Source: Candidatus Bathyarchaeota archaeon
GTDB lineage: Archaea; Thermoproteota; Bathyarchaeia; Bathyarchaeales; WAQA01
Assembly: GCA_015520475.1 (NCBI GenBank)
Contig: WAQA01000045.1
Span: forward strand, 1-20,535
Direction of reading: 5' to 3'
Length of the DNA: 20,535 nt
Shown: positions 1 to 7,452 of the stretch, one piece after another
Layout: the number at the start of each line of letters is the position of its first letter
Position numbering within the stretch: the stretch's first letter is position 1
Notes under the pieces: generated by a model
The model's input: the letters and a program-made list of their open reading frames with translations, nothing else
Told to the model about the DNA's origin: nothing
Databases searched by the model: none
Position numbers and translations under genes: made by a program

Positions 1-352
1 AAGACTCCTCTTTAATCTATTCTTCCTATCTTCCTTAAAAGTTTCTGTTAAAAATGTAATCTGATTTTAAGTGGTGGTTCTAGATTCTATGAGTGGTAAT
101 CTCCACATATGAACTGTTAAAGTTTTGACGTTTCTCTCTTCAATGTTGGATTGCCAGCAAGTTTCTCTGGAGGCCATGCTCTATGATTCAGGGTCGATTA
201 TAAGCCCTGTTCTGGACGTATAACCTTTTAATATCAGCACTGAAGTAACACTTTTAGAATTTCAGTATGACCTCATAGAGCATAAAATCTAAGTTTTCTG
301 GGCATTCTTATGTCTATATATTAAGAGTTGAATGGTTTAACTACTTTCTAGG
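1..352. other. Gene-free region at window start
   Basis: No reading frame of convincing length or composition is seen on either strand. The first 40 bases are pyrimidine-rich on the plus strand, as often found downstream of a gene end. AT-rich box A-like motifs occur on the plus strand near 116-122 and on the minus strand at 312-325. The main content is the inverted-repeat element at 176-283, listed separately. On the minus strand the region lies directly downstream of the phosphofructokinase stop codon, so it may include that gene's 3' untranslated region. Confidence 0.6.
176..283. repeat. 11-bp inverted repeat enclosing two hairpins; possible structured RNA
   Basis: ATGCTCTATGA at 176-186 is perfectly complementary to TCATAGAGCAT at 273-283. 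Inside lie two more pairings: CAGGGT 189-194 with GCCCTG 204-209, and ACTGAAGT 239-246 with ATTTCAGT 259-266. The result is a closed three-stem, multibranch layout about 108 bases long. Both inner stems contain one position that pairs as G-U only in a plus-strand transcript, which mildly favours that strand. However, the clearest box A-like motif (312-325, minus strand) would start a minus-strand transcript near 294, just outside the closing stem. I do not recognise a known RNA family: no SRP, RNase P, 5S or tRNA hallmarks are visible. A chance cruciform or a 3' UTR element of the phosphofructokinase gene are alternatives. Confidence 0.3.
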
Positions 353-1378
353 TTATTCGAAGAAGGTTTTTGCTTCGTTGTAAAGTTCAATGTCGACGCT
401 TTTCATCTTCTCGAGGGCCTTTGATAATGGAACGGTTACTATCTTGCATGATCTCAATGCAACCATAACTCCGAATCTACCCTCTTTAACTAGGTCGACG
501 GCTGCTATTCCATATCTGGTTGCCATCAGCCTGTCGAAGGCTGTTGGAGGGCCTCCTCTTATTATATGAGCTGGTGTTATCGCTCTGGTTTCAACTCCCG
601 CCTTCCCTATCTCCTTAGCTAGGAACTCACCTATTCCTCCAAGCCTTACATGGCCGAACTGATCAACCGATGAATCCTTTGTTATTGGTCCTTTGTAATC
701 GGCTATTAGGGCTCCTTCAGCCACAACTATGATTATGGGTTTCTGTCCAGCCTCTATCTTTCTCTTAACAAAGTTTATTACGTCCTCTATCTTGAATGGT
801 TCTTCCGGTATTAGTATTAAGTCGGCTCCCGCAGCTAACCCGGAATGTAGAGCTATCCATCCGGCGTGGCGGCCCATTATCTCAACAACTATTACTCTGT
901 CATGTGACTCTGCCATGTCTCTCAGTTTCTCTATGATCTCCATGGCCGAGTTGACGGCTGTGTCAAATCCTATCGTTGCATCTGTCTCTGAAACGTCATT
1001 ATCTATTGTTTTTGGTATCCCTATAATATTCAGTCCTCTCTCGCTTAATGCCTTCGCGACGCTTAATGTGTCATCTCCCCCTATAGCTATCAACGCGTCA
1101 AGACCGAGATCCTTGAAGTTTTTGATGACGCGTTCTATTCCATCCGGGGATTTCAGAGGGTTTGTTCTGGAGGTTTTAAGTATTGTTCCTCCCCTACCAA
1201 CTATGTTCTTTACATCTTCGTACTTTAAGGCGACTGTTTCCTTGTTTAGCATGCCTGCCCATCCATGTCTTATTCCGATGACTTCGAAGCCGTATTTTTC
1301 ACATCTCTTTACGACAGCTCTTATTGCAGCGTTTAGTCCCGGAGCATCTCCTCCGCCTGTTAAGACTCCAACTTTCAC
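353..1378 (-). CDS. pfkA: 6-phosphofructokinase, PFK-A family, pyrophosphate-type signature
   Basis: This 341-residue protein is a full-length single-domain PFK-A enzyme that phosphorylates fructose 6-phosphate at C1 in cytoplasmic glycolysis. Visible motifs are the N-terminal glycine loop LTGGGDAPGLN (6-16), GGDDT (100-104), PKTIDND (122-128) with the catalytic Asp126, and MGRHAGW (about 168-174). In E. coli ATP-PFK the positions corresponding to Asp103 and Lys123 are both glycine, which makes room for ATP; Asp plus Lys is the pattern of pyrophosphate-dependent enzymes. I therefore infer PPi as the likely phosphoryl donor, which would make the reaction reversible. The start is GTG at 1378, eight bases downstream of a GGAGG Shine-Dalgarno sequence (about 1387-1391). 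A box A-like CTTTAATAT lies at 1411-1419. The gene is divergent from pyrG. Family assignment is very secure; donor specificity is inference. Confidence 0.95.
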   Translation of the reverse strand: MKVGVLTGGGDAPGLNAAIRAVVKRCEKYGFEVIGIRHGWAGMLNKETVALKYEDVKNIVGRGGTILKTSRTNPLKSPDGIERVIKNFKDLGLDALIAIGGDDTLSVAKALSERGLNIIGIPKTIDNDVSETDATIGFDTAVNSAMEIIEKLRDMAESHDRVIVVEIMGRHAGWIALHSGLAAGADLILIPEEPFKIEDVINFVKRKIEAGQKPIIIVVAEGALIADYKGPITKDSSVDQFGHVRLGGIGEFLAKEIGKAGVETRAITPAHIIRGGPPTAFDRLMATRYGIAAVDLVKEGRFGVMVALRSCKIVTVPLSKALEKMKSVDIELYNEAKTFFE

Positions 1379-1484
1379 TCTTGCCCCTCCTACTCAACTT
1401 TAACTTGGAAATATTAAAGGGTTAATGTGGATTTTAACTTTTCCTTTTCTCCTTAAATAGTCTTCAGATATATGGAGTGAAAAA

Positions 1485-1525
1485 TTTTTAAGGAATATAC
1501 TGTTTAATGGCATTGTTGTGGAGGT
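1485..1525 (+). promoter_or_regulatory. pyrG promoter and ribosome binding site
   Basis: A box A-like TTTTTAAGG at 1485-1493 would place transcription start near 1515 by the usual archaeal spacing of about 26 bases. A strong Shine-Dalgarno GGAGGT at 1520-1525 follows, six bases before the ATG at 1532. This gives a short leader of about 17 bases and fixes the pyrG start. The transcription start is inferred from spacing only. Confidence 0.55.
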
Positions 1526-1531
1526 CTATTT

Positions 1532-3157
1532 ATGGTTAAATACATCTTTATAACTGGTGGTGTTTTAAGCTCTGTTGGTAAGGGTATTCTTACGTCGTCG
1601 ATTGGGAAGATGCTTCAGGTTAGAGGCTTTAAGGTAACCGCGATAAAGATAGATCCATACGTGAATGTTGATGCTGGAACAATGAATCCCTATATTCATG
1701 GTGAAGTATACGTTACGGATGATGGGGGAGAAACCGATTTAGATCTAGGCTGGTACGAGAGATTCCTGAATATAAACCTCTCTAAGGAGAATAATATTAC
1801 GACGGGTCAAGTTTATCAAACGGTTATTGAGCGGGAGAGGAGAGGAGATTTTCTCGGTAGATGCGTCCAGATAATTCCTCATGTAACTGATGAGATCAAA
1901 CGTAGGATACGTTTAATAGCTGAAAAATCCGATGTTGATGCTGTTCTAACAGAGTGCGGTGGAACAGTTGGGGATATTGAGGGACAGCCCTTCCTTGAAG
2001 CTATCCGTCAGATGCGTTTGGAGGAGGGCTTCGAGAACACCCTATATGTTCATGTTGCCTTAGTTCCAATCCTGGATGTTACGGGTGAGATGAAGACTAA
2101 GCCGTTACAGCATAGCGTGAACGAGTTGAGGAGAATCGGTATACAACCAGACATCATAGTTGCGAGGTGTGGAAGGATGATAACCTCTGAGGCTCTCCAG
2201 AAGATAGCGTTGTTCGGAACGATACCTAAGGAGGCCGTCTTCTGCTCATACAATGTCTCTACAGTTTATAAGGTGCCTTTGATACTTGATGAGCAGGGTA
2301 TGGGAGACTATATCTGTAAACGTTTAGGGCTTAAGGGTAGGAGGCCGCATTGGGAGAACTGGGAGAGGATAGTGAATTCTATTGAGAACCCGAAATATAC
2401 CGTCCGTATAGCTCTGGTGGGTAAATATGCAGGTTTAGCTGATAGCTATGTAAGTATGAATGAGGCTCTAAGGCATAGTGGTGCTCAATGTAACACTCGG
2501 GTTTTAATAGACTACATTGAAGCTGAGACCCTGGAGGAGGATCCTGAAAAGGTTGAGGTTCTTAGAGGATATGACGGAATCTTCGTGCCATACGGTTTCG
2601 GCCCACGTGGAACTGAGGGAAAGATGAGAGCTATACGTTTTGCACGTGAGAATGACATTCCCTTCTTAGGGATATGCTATGGTTTCCAGTTGGCTGTTAT
2701 AGAGTTTGCCCGTGGAGTCTGCGGTTTAGAGGATGCGAACAGTACAGAGATAGATGATGATACTCCGCATCCGGTTATATGCCTAATGCCCGAACAGAGA
2801 GGCGTTAAGTATAAGGGGGCTACTATGCGTCTAGGAGCTCATAGAATCATCATCGAGGAGGGTTCACTTGCATATAAACTCTACAAGTCCAAGGAGATTG
2901 TTGAGAGGCATCGTCACCGATGGGAGGTTAATCCTGAATACTGGAATATCCTTGAGGGTAATGGTCTGGTCTTCTCAGGTAAGAGTCCTGATGGTAGAAG
3001 AATGGAGATACTGGAGCTTCCAGATAAATTCTTCTTCTTTGCAACTCAGTTTCACGGTGAGTTTAAGAGTAGACCTGGAATGCCTGAACCTGAATATTAC
3101 GGTTTCGTTAAAGCCTGTCTCGACAGGAAACTGGGCAAGGAGAAGCCGGATTTCTAA
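1532..3157 (+). CDS. pyrG: CTP synthase
   Basis: CTP synthase converts UTP to CTP using ATP and ammonia released from glutamine, the last step of de novo pyrimidine nucleotide synthesis. The 541-residue length is normal for the family. The N-terminal synthetase domain (about 1-270) opens with KYIFITGGVLSSVGKGI and carries KIDPYVNVDAGTMNP and GGTVGDIEG. The C-terminal class I glutamine amidotransferase domain (about 290-535) has the nucleophile Cys382 in GICYGFQ and the catalytic pair His508/Glu510 in FHGEFKSRP. The more usual form of that last motif is FHPEFKSRP, so glycine replaces proline here; the catalytic residues are intact. The ATG start is fixed by a GGAGGT six bases upstream. The gene is followed by sec61-beta with its own TATA-like element, so the two are probably separate units. 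Confidence 0.98.
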   Translation: MVKYIFITGGVLSSVGKGILTSSIGKMLQVRGFKVTAIKIDPYVNVDAGTMNPYIHGEVYVTDDGGETDLDLGWYERFLNINLSKENNITTGQVYQTVIERERRGDFLGRCVQIIPHVTDEIKRRIRLIAEKSDVDAVLTECGGTVGDIEGQPFLEAIRQMRLEEGFENTLYVHVALVPILDVTGEMKTKPLQHSVNELRRIGIQPDIIVARCGRMITSEALQKIALFGTIPKEAVFCSYNVSTVYKVPLILDEQGMGDYICKRLGLKGRRPHWENWERIVNSIENPKYTVRIALVGKYAGLADSYVSMNEALRHSGAQCNTRVLIDYIEAETLEEDPEKVEVLRGYDGIFVPYGFGPRGTEGKMRAIRFARENDIPFLGICYGFQLAVIEFARGVCGLEDANSTEIDDDTPHPVICLMPEQRGVKYKGATMRLGAHRIIIEEGSLAYKLYKSKEIVERHRHRWEVNPEYWNILEGNGLVFSGKSPDGRRMEILELPDKFFFFATQFHGEFKSRPGMPEPEYYGFVKACLDRKLGKEKPDF

Positions 3158-3181
3158 TCTAGAAACCTCCTTGAGATAAAC

Positions 3182-3194
3182 CTATATACTTAAG
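3182..3194 (+). promoter_or_regulatory. Probable promoter of Sec61-beta gene
   Basis: CTATATACTTAAG at 3182-3194 resembles an archaeal box A. It lies 27-39 bases upstream of the ATG at 3221, so transcription would start near 3210-3215 and give a very short leader. A weak GGTGA (3212-3216) is the only ribosome-binding candidate. Confidence 0.4.
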
Positions 3195-3220
3195 ATGCAT
3201 CTCTAAAGTGTGGTGATGAT

Positions 3221-3397
3221 ATGAGTAGTAGGAGGGCGAGGAGGAGGCGTAGGGAGGCCCCCATGCCTGCAACGGGAGCTGGGCTCCTAAGATTCTTTGA
3301 GGAGGATACCTCTGGGATTAGGGTCAGACCAGAAATAGTATTGGCATTAGCCATCTCATTAATCGCCATATGTATAATCGCTCAGATCTACATATGA
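3221..3397 (+). CDS. secG: Preprotein translocase subunit Sec61-beta (archaeal SecG)
   Basis: This 58-residue protein matches the archaeal Sec61-beta family, the small tail-anchored subunit of the SecY/SecE/Sec61-beta protein-conducting channel in the cytoplasmic membrane. The N-terminus is very basic (RRARRRRREAPMPATGAGLL), followed by a linker FFEEDTSGIRVRPE and a single hydrophobic helix from about residue 38 to the C-terminus. The PATGAGLLRFFEE stretch is characteristic of the family. An ATG five bases upstream (3216) runs into a stop after two codons, so the start is 3221. The stop lies only five bases before the 3' end of the convergent Sm-like gene. The other small translocon subunit, SecE, is at the far end of this window. 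Confidence 0.93.
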   Translation: MSSRRARRRRREAPMPATGAGLLRFFEEDTSGIRVRPEIVLALAISLIAICIIAQIYI

Positions 3398-3402
3398 ATC
3401 TT

Positions 3403-3675
3403 TCAATGAGATATTTCAATCCGCTGAACAGAGTTCAGGTTAATAAATATTTCACTTCTATCCTCTCTACTTACAACTTGTGGGATTGGACGGGCGATTG
3501 TTGATCTTAGAACGATGGCTTTCGCATCTGAAAGCCATATTCCAGGAGGTTCCCTATTAACAGATACAAGTGTCCCCTCAAAACCGTATGATTGATCTAG
3601 AATCACCGATACTTTTCGTCCTATGTTCTTCTCAAGCATGTGAAAAACTGTTAGTGGAGGAGAATCCTCAGACAT
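3403..3675 (-). CDS. Small protein with Sm-like fold features
   Basis: This 90-residue protein shows the spacing of an Sm/LSm domain: a short N-terminal helix (VFHMLEKN), then an Sm1-like strand pattern GRKVSVILDQSYGFEGTLVS (about 19-38), then a hydrophobic strand GIWLSDA. A C-terminal INLNSVQRIEIS segment could be the last strand of an Sm2-like motif. It lacks the canonical RG-D of Sm2, so it is not a standard SmAP and RNA binding is unproven. It is a stand-alone gene convergent with sec61-beta, with a TTTTATC box A-like element about 30 bases upstream of the ATG and no clear Shine-Dalgarno sequence, consistent with a leaderless or short-leader message. A general small conserved archaeal protein of unknown role is the fallback. 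Confidence 0.6.
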   Translation of the reverse strand: MSEDSPPLTVFHMLEKNIGRKVSVILDQSYGFEGTLVSVNREPPGIWLSDAKAIVLRSTIARPIPQVVSREDRSEIFINLNSVQRIEISH

Positions 3676-3892
3676 GAATACTCAATTAAATGTTAGCAAC
3701 CAAAGATAAAACTTTAACCCTAAAAAGATAATATTATGCAATAGATCCCCATATATAATCCGCTCTATCTCTCCGGGGAAATCTTACTCTTTTCCTGAAA
3801 AAACGGAAACCTTTTTCTCTTTGATTTCTCAAGATAATGTAGATCTATAAGATTTAAGAGCGGAGAGAATCAGTTATCGAGCGCGACTATAA
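3676..3892. promoter_or_regulatory. Divergent promoter region, Sm-like gene and DUF2070 gene
   Basis: The plus strand has TCTATAAGATTTAAGAG (about 3844-3860), a box A-like stretch that would start transcription near 3875, about 18 bases before the DUF2070 ATG. The minus strand carries a TTTTATC-type element near 3700 serving the Sm-like gene. A weak stem, TTTCC 3791-3795 with GGAAA 3805-3809, is followed by five T residues, but no plus-strand gene ends nearby. No other gene is seen. Confidence 0.35.
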
Positions 3893-5716
3893 ATGATCGA
3901 TGGATCCATGGAAGAACATCTAAATAAGATATCCGATAGATATTCTTCACTCTTCACTCTTCCATCTAATCGTGCCATACAGAAAAGCCTCATAATGACA
4001 TGTCTAATGCTTGGTTTTTTATGGATCCTTCCCTTTCCTCTTTCATTTGCTAATGTTCTCTCTGGCTTGGCTATGGGATCACTCCTCTACATTGCAGCTT
4101 TAATATCAAATTTTATAGTTAGATATGCTGTGTTGAGGAATGATCCAATTCTAAACATGAGACGCTGTTCCTTCCTTTCGCTGCCCACCTGCATAATACT
4201 GGGTGTTTTTATAGCTCTGGCCAACTTCTCCTTCGCTTTAACTGGCAGTTTAGATTTATGGGTTAAGGTCTCTTCAGCTGGTTTCTTTTCAGCCTTGATG
4301 TTTAGATCCCTCATTTCATATGCCGTTTCATCATCTAATTATTCTAGAACTTTTATCTCAGCGTTGCTGCAGCCAGCGCTTCTCTTCGCTGTTTCTCTCT
4401 TAATAATGTACGGTTATGTCTTCAAACTATACCATATATATCCTTTTATCCTCTCCATCTTCCTTGTATTTATCAGCACTCTTATCTTCTCACGTTATAT
4501 TGATATTTTAGGAAGGGAGAGGCTTGGTGTAGGCGCTCTCTCCCTATTCAAAGCCTTCCTTGTAAATTGGACTGAAGATATAAATGGGCCTCTAGAAGGT
4601 TTTCTAGAAGATATCGGTGAGGAACAAGATGTTAAAGTATCCCTCCTCTCATTTCTTGGGGTTAATGGCATGAAGGCTGTAATGGTGATTCCAGCTATCC
4701 ATCCGGGTCCATTCAAGAATGTTGGGAGCAGTCCTCTGCCAGGCGAGATCCATAATGCTCTAAAAAGTAGATTTAAGTGTGTTGTCTCTGTTCCGCATGG
4801 AATATCCGGTCATGACCTTGATCTTCCCTCCCACATCCAGAATAGGAAGGTTCTACGTAGAATCTTAGAGTTATCAAGTCCTAACCAGGTTAATCCCTCA
4901 AGTCAAGCTTCTCCCTTCATACGTTCTAAGGTGGATATTGCAACTGCAAGCTGTCAGATCTTCGGGGAATGTGCATTGGTGACATTAACGGTCTCCCCTG
5001 AAACAATGGAGGATCTACCTAGGAGAGTAGATCAAATAATCAATCAGGAAGCGAGGAGGAATGGTTTAGCGGCTGCTCTAGTAATAGACTCGCATAACAG
5101 TATTCAGGGTCCATTTAATCTTGGAAGAGCGGTTAACTCATTGATTGAAGCTGCTTCTGGAGCGATAAAGTCGGCCGTTAAATGCTCAGTCCATCCATTA
5201 GAGGTTGGTGCAGCCGAGGTTAAACCGAAGGAGTTCACTGTGAGGGATGGGCTTGGACCAGGAGGTATAAGCGTAATATTAGTGAAGACTGGAAACCATA
5301 AAGTTGCCTACATAACTATCGATGGAAACAATATGGTTTCAGGCCTGCGTGAGAAGATACTTAATAGAATCAAGGGGTTAGGTGTGGATGATGGAGAGGT
5401 CATTACAACAGATACGCATGTAGTGAATGGTGTTGTAAAGATTGATAGGGGATACCATCCAGTTGGCGACATAATCGATCATGAAAAGCTGATAAAATAT
5501 ATTGAGAGAGCTGTCCTTAAGGCCCTAGAGAATGTTGAACCTGCAAGATCATTCTGGCATGTAGAGACTATACGTGGAGTAAAGGTTATAGGAGGCAAAC
5601 GACTAAGCGAGTTATGTATCTTAACCGAGCATATAATAGGAAGAGTTAAGTTTGCAAGTGCTGTGATAATTCCTGTCTTAGCACTTATCTTTCTCCTCTT
5701 CCTCATAATATTCTGA
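3893..5716 (+). CDS. DUF2070 family membrane protein of unknown function
   Basis: This 607-residue protein has about five or six hydrophobic segments in its first 200 residues (roughly 32-51, 53-78, 95-116, 126-145, 155-177, 182-200), a soluble domain of about 370 residues (210-580) and one C-terminal membrane helix (587-607). This layout and the HPGPF motif match DUF2070, a family found in archaea with no known function. The soluble domain carries regularly placed potential metal ligands: His270 in AIHPGPF, His302 and His307 in VPHGISGHDLD, Asp399 and His401 in VIDSHNS, Asp507 and His509 in TTDTHV, and His522. This suggests, without proof, a metal-dependent hydrolase or binding domain at the membrane. 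The ATG at 3893 has no clear Shine-Dalgarno; the ATG at 3908 is an alternative. A metallophosphoesterase follows 65 bases downstream on the same strand. Confidence 0.85.
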   Translation: MIDGSMEEHLNKISDRYSSLFTLPSNRAIQKSLIMTCLMLGFLWILPFPLSFANVLSGLAMGSLLYIAALISNFIVRYAVLRNDPILNMRRCSFLSLPTCIILGVFIALANFSFALTGSLDLWVKVSSAGFFSALMFRSLISYAVSSSNYSRTFISALLQPALLFAVSLLIMYGYVFKLYHIYPFILSIFLVFISTLIFSRYIDILGRERLGVGALSLFKAFLVNWTEDINGPLEGFLEDIGEEQDVKVSLLSFLGVNGMKAVMVIPAIHPGPFKNVGSSPLPGEIHNALKSRFKCVVSVPHGISGHDLDLPSHIQNRKVLRRILELSSPNQVNPSSQASPFIRSKVDIATASCQIFGECALVTLTVSPETMEDLPRRVDQIINQEARRNGLAAALVIDSHNSIQGPFNLGRAVNSLIEAASGAIKSAVKCSVHPLEVGAAEVKPKEFTVRDGLGPGGISVILVKTGNHKVAYITIDGNNMVSGLREKILNRIKGLGVDDGEVITTDTHVVNGVVKIDRGYHPVGDIIDHEKLIKYIERAVLKALENVEPARSFWHVETIRGVKVIGGKRLSELCILTEHIIGRVKFASAVIIPVLALIFLLFLIIF

Positions 5717-5781
5717 CCCGTCTGCTATCTTATGGGGAAAATTAAAATGGTTGGCTTGCTGAATTCTTCTAGTGAGGGCTG

Positions 5782-6648
5782 ATGTCTCTGAGCAGTGAAC
5801 ATGTCAAGCTCATACCTTTGAGGCCGAATCCAGCTCTTCTAATGGATGATAATCGTGAGAGAACCCTCATAATTTCAGATTTACATATTGGATGGGAGAT
5901 ACCTCTTACACGTGAAGGCTTCCACGTGCCGTCTCAGACACCTAAACTTCTAAAGAAATTGAGTGTTATAATTGAGGAATGTAGACCTGACAGTCTTCTA
6001 ATACTTGGCGATGTGAAGCATACAATTGCCAAGATGGAGCTTGAGGAGTGGCGTGATGTTCCAGACTTCTTCGACCAGATAAACAGTATTATACCGAGAA
6101 TCAGGATTATCCGTGGAAATCATGATGGAAACCTAGAACCTCTATTACCTGAAGATGTAAATGTGGAGCCTGTTGGGATCATAATCTCAGATGTAGGCTT
6201 TATTCATGGGCATGCTTGGCCTCCAATCGAGATGCTTGGATGCAAAAGTATTGTGATGGGACATCTACATCCAGTTGTGGTCTTCAAGGATCCAACAGGC
6301 TTCAGGATAATAAGGCAGGTCTGGGTAATCTCTAGATGCGACGCTCCTAAGATGGCGTCTCATATTCTCAGAAGGTATAATGTGAAGGTTGATAGGGATC
6401 CAGAAGAGATTCTGAAGGAGAGATTCAATATAGAATTAAATATCTCTAGGGTTCTTGTGATGCCTTCGTTCAATCATTTCTTAGGTGGCCAGGCCGTAAA
6501 CGTACGTGAAGTGGATGATGAAGATAAACGTAACTCTTTTATAGGTCCGATTCTCCGTTCCGGATGTGTAGATATGGATGAATCTGAAGTCTACATGCTT
6601 GACGGAACCTATCTGGGTAGGATACGTCAACTAAGGATGTTCAGTTGA
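5782..6648 (+). CDS. Metallophosphoesterase, archaeal ICC-like (COG1407 type)
   Basis: This 288-residue calcineurin-like phosphoesterase has the full two-metal site: SDLHIG (Asp33, His35), LGDVKH (Asp77), RGNHDG (Asn113, His114), HGHAW (His142-His144) and MGHLHP (His161, His163). The short HGH spacing and an acidic C-terminal extension of about 100 residues resemble the COG1407 group, whose members are often found near Lhr-type helicases in other genomes; no helicase is present here. The substrate is unknown; nucleic-acid phosphodiester or nucleotide hydrolysis are both possible. The start ATG at 5782 overlaps nothing and has a GAGGG four bases upstream. It follows the DUF2070 gene on the same strand and could be cotranscribed with it. 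Confidence 0.88.
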   Translation: MSLSSEHVKLIPLRPNPALLMDDNRERTLIISDLHIGWEIPLTREGFHVPSQTPKLLKKLSVIIEECRPDSLLILGDVKHTIAKMELEEWRDVPDFFDQINSIIPRIRIIRGNHDGNLEPLLPEDVNVEPVGIIISDVGFIHGHAWPPIEMLGCKSIVMGHLHPVVVFKDPTGFRIIRQVWVISRCDAPKMASHILRRYNVKVDRDPEEILKERFNIELNISRVLVMPSFNHFLGGQAVNVREVDDEDKRNSFIGPILRSGCVDMDESEVYMLDGTYLGRIRQLRMFS

Positions 6649-6682
6649 TAATCTCAAACACAAGAGATTCTCTTCCTTAGAG

Positions 6683-6714
6683 GAGGTATAGGCGTTTCTC
6701 TCATCGCCTATCTC
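6683..6714. terminator. Hairpin between convergent genes
   Basis: ATAGGCG (6688-6694) pairs with CGCCTAT (6705-6711) across a 10-base loop, and the stem extends by GAG/CTC after a two-base bulge. It sits in the 171-bp convergent gap between the plus-strand metallophosphoesterase and the minus-strand bud32, followed on the plus strand by ATTTAATT. This position suits a transcript 3' end, but no long T run follows and archaeal termination does not require a hairpin. Confidence 0.35.
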
Positions 6715-6819
6715 AGATTTAATTCTCCAAGATCACATTATTGCAGCGTTCAGATATTAAGGCTCAAATCGCTTCTAAATTTTTATAGTATTCTTTGGTT
6801 TGAGCTTTGTAATGGCAGT

Positions 6820-7452
6820 TCATCTTCCAGATATGTATCTTCCCCTCTTCTCGATATCTTTAATTTTGTCAAGAACATTTAATGTTTCTTTCTCACCGAC
6901 TATTTCACTGTAGCCTTTCATTATCGCTTCAAACGCTTCTTCAGCGTGACTATAATGGCTACTTTGGAGACATCTCCGCATGAGATGTAAATCGACTCCT
7001 CTCGCCTCCAGCTCCTTCGTCTGTTCGCTGAGGCCGAAATCTATTAAGACGATTCTATTATCAGATGTCAATATCATATTGGATGTTGTCAGATCTCCAT
7101 GTATTATCCCGTTGCTGTGAAGTTTACCTATCAATCTACCTATCTCTCTGCATATGTTCTCCCTCTCTTTAGATGAGGCTTCCTCTAGAACCTCCTTAAT
7201 TCTCCTTCCATGGATGTACTCCATCACTATCTCTTTCCTTGAAATGTCAATGAGAAGTATGATGGGGGTTGGAACGCCAGCCTCCTTAGCTCTGTGAATT
7301 ATCTGTGCTTCATGTATTGTTCTGTACGTTCTTAACTCGTTATCCAATTCTGGTATCCGATACTTCTTGGCTAATCTTCTCTTTATTATGACTCTACGTC
7401 CGAATCTCTCCTCAAGGTATAGGTTGGCTTCTGCACCCTTCTTTATCAGCAT
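6820..7452 (-). CDS. bud32: KEOPS-associated atypical serine/threonine kinase-ATPase Bud32
   Basis: Bud32 (PRPK) is the small kinase-like ATPase that works with Kae1 in the KEOPS complex, which makes the N6-threonylcarbamoyladenosine modification at position 37 of ANN-decoding tRNAs. The 210-residue length is typical. Visible features are the ATP-binding Lys24 (VIIK), the family-specific KKYRIPELDNELRTYRT (29-45), HGDLTTSN (119... catalytic Asp120, Asn125) and DFGLS (Asp138). The RGRY-like C-terminus common in the family is seen as KRGRYISGR. The ATG overlaps the end of kae1 by seven bases, indicating translational coupling. In many euryarchaea the two proteins are fused; here they are separate. 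Confidence 0.96.
   Translation of the reverse strand: MLIKKGAEANLYLEERFGRRVIIKRRLAKKYRIPELDNELRTYRTIHEAQIIHRAKEAGVPTPIILLIDISRKEIVMEYIHGRRIKEVLEEASSKERENICREIGRLIGKLHSNGIIHGDLTTSNMILTSDNRIVLIDFGLSEQTKELEARGVDLHLMRRCLQSSHYSHAEEAFEAIMKGYSEIVGEKETLNVLDKIKDIEKRGRYISGR

Noticed and set aside
729..1403. 224-codon open frame on the plus strand
   Set aside because: It is entirely antisense to the phosphofructokinase gene, which has unmistakable motifs; the translation is low-complexity Ser/Ile/Pro-rich shadow sequence.
3394..3504. 36-codon frame overlapping the Sec61-beta stop as ATGA
   Set aside because: It is antisense to the Sm-like gene, lacks a ribosome binding site and shows no distinctive content.
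3791..3816. Stem TTTCC/GGAAA followed by five T residues
   Set aside because: Only five weak pairs and no plus-strand gene ends nearby; the DUF2070 promoter lies just downstream, so a terminator call would be speculative.
6764..6823. 19-codon frame overlapping the bud32 stop as ATGA
   Set aside because: Too short to distinguish from chance; any TGA stop preceded by A, G or T creates such an overlap.
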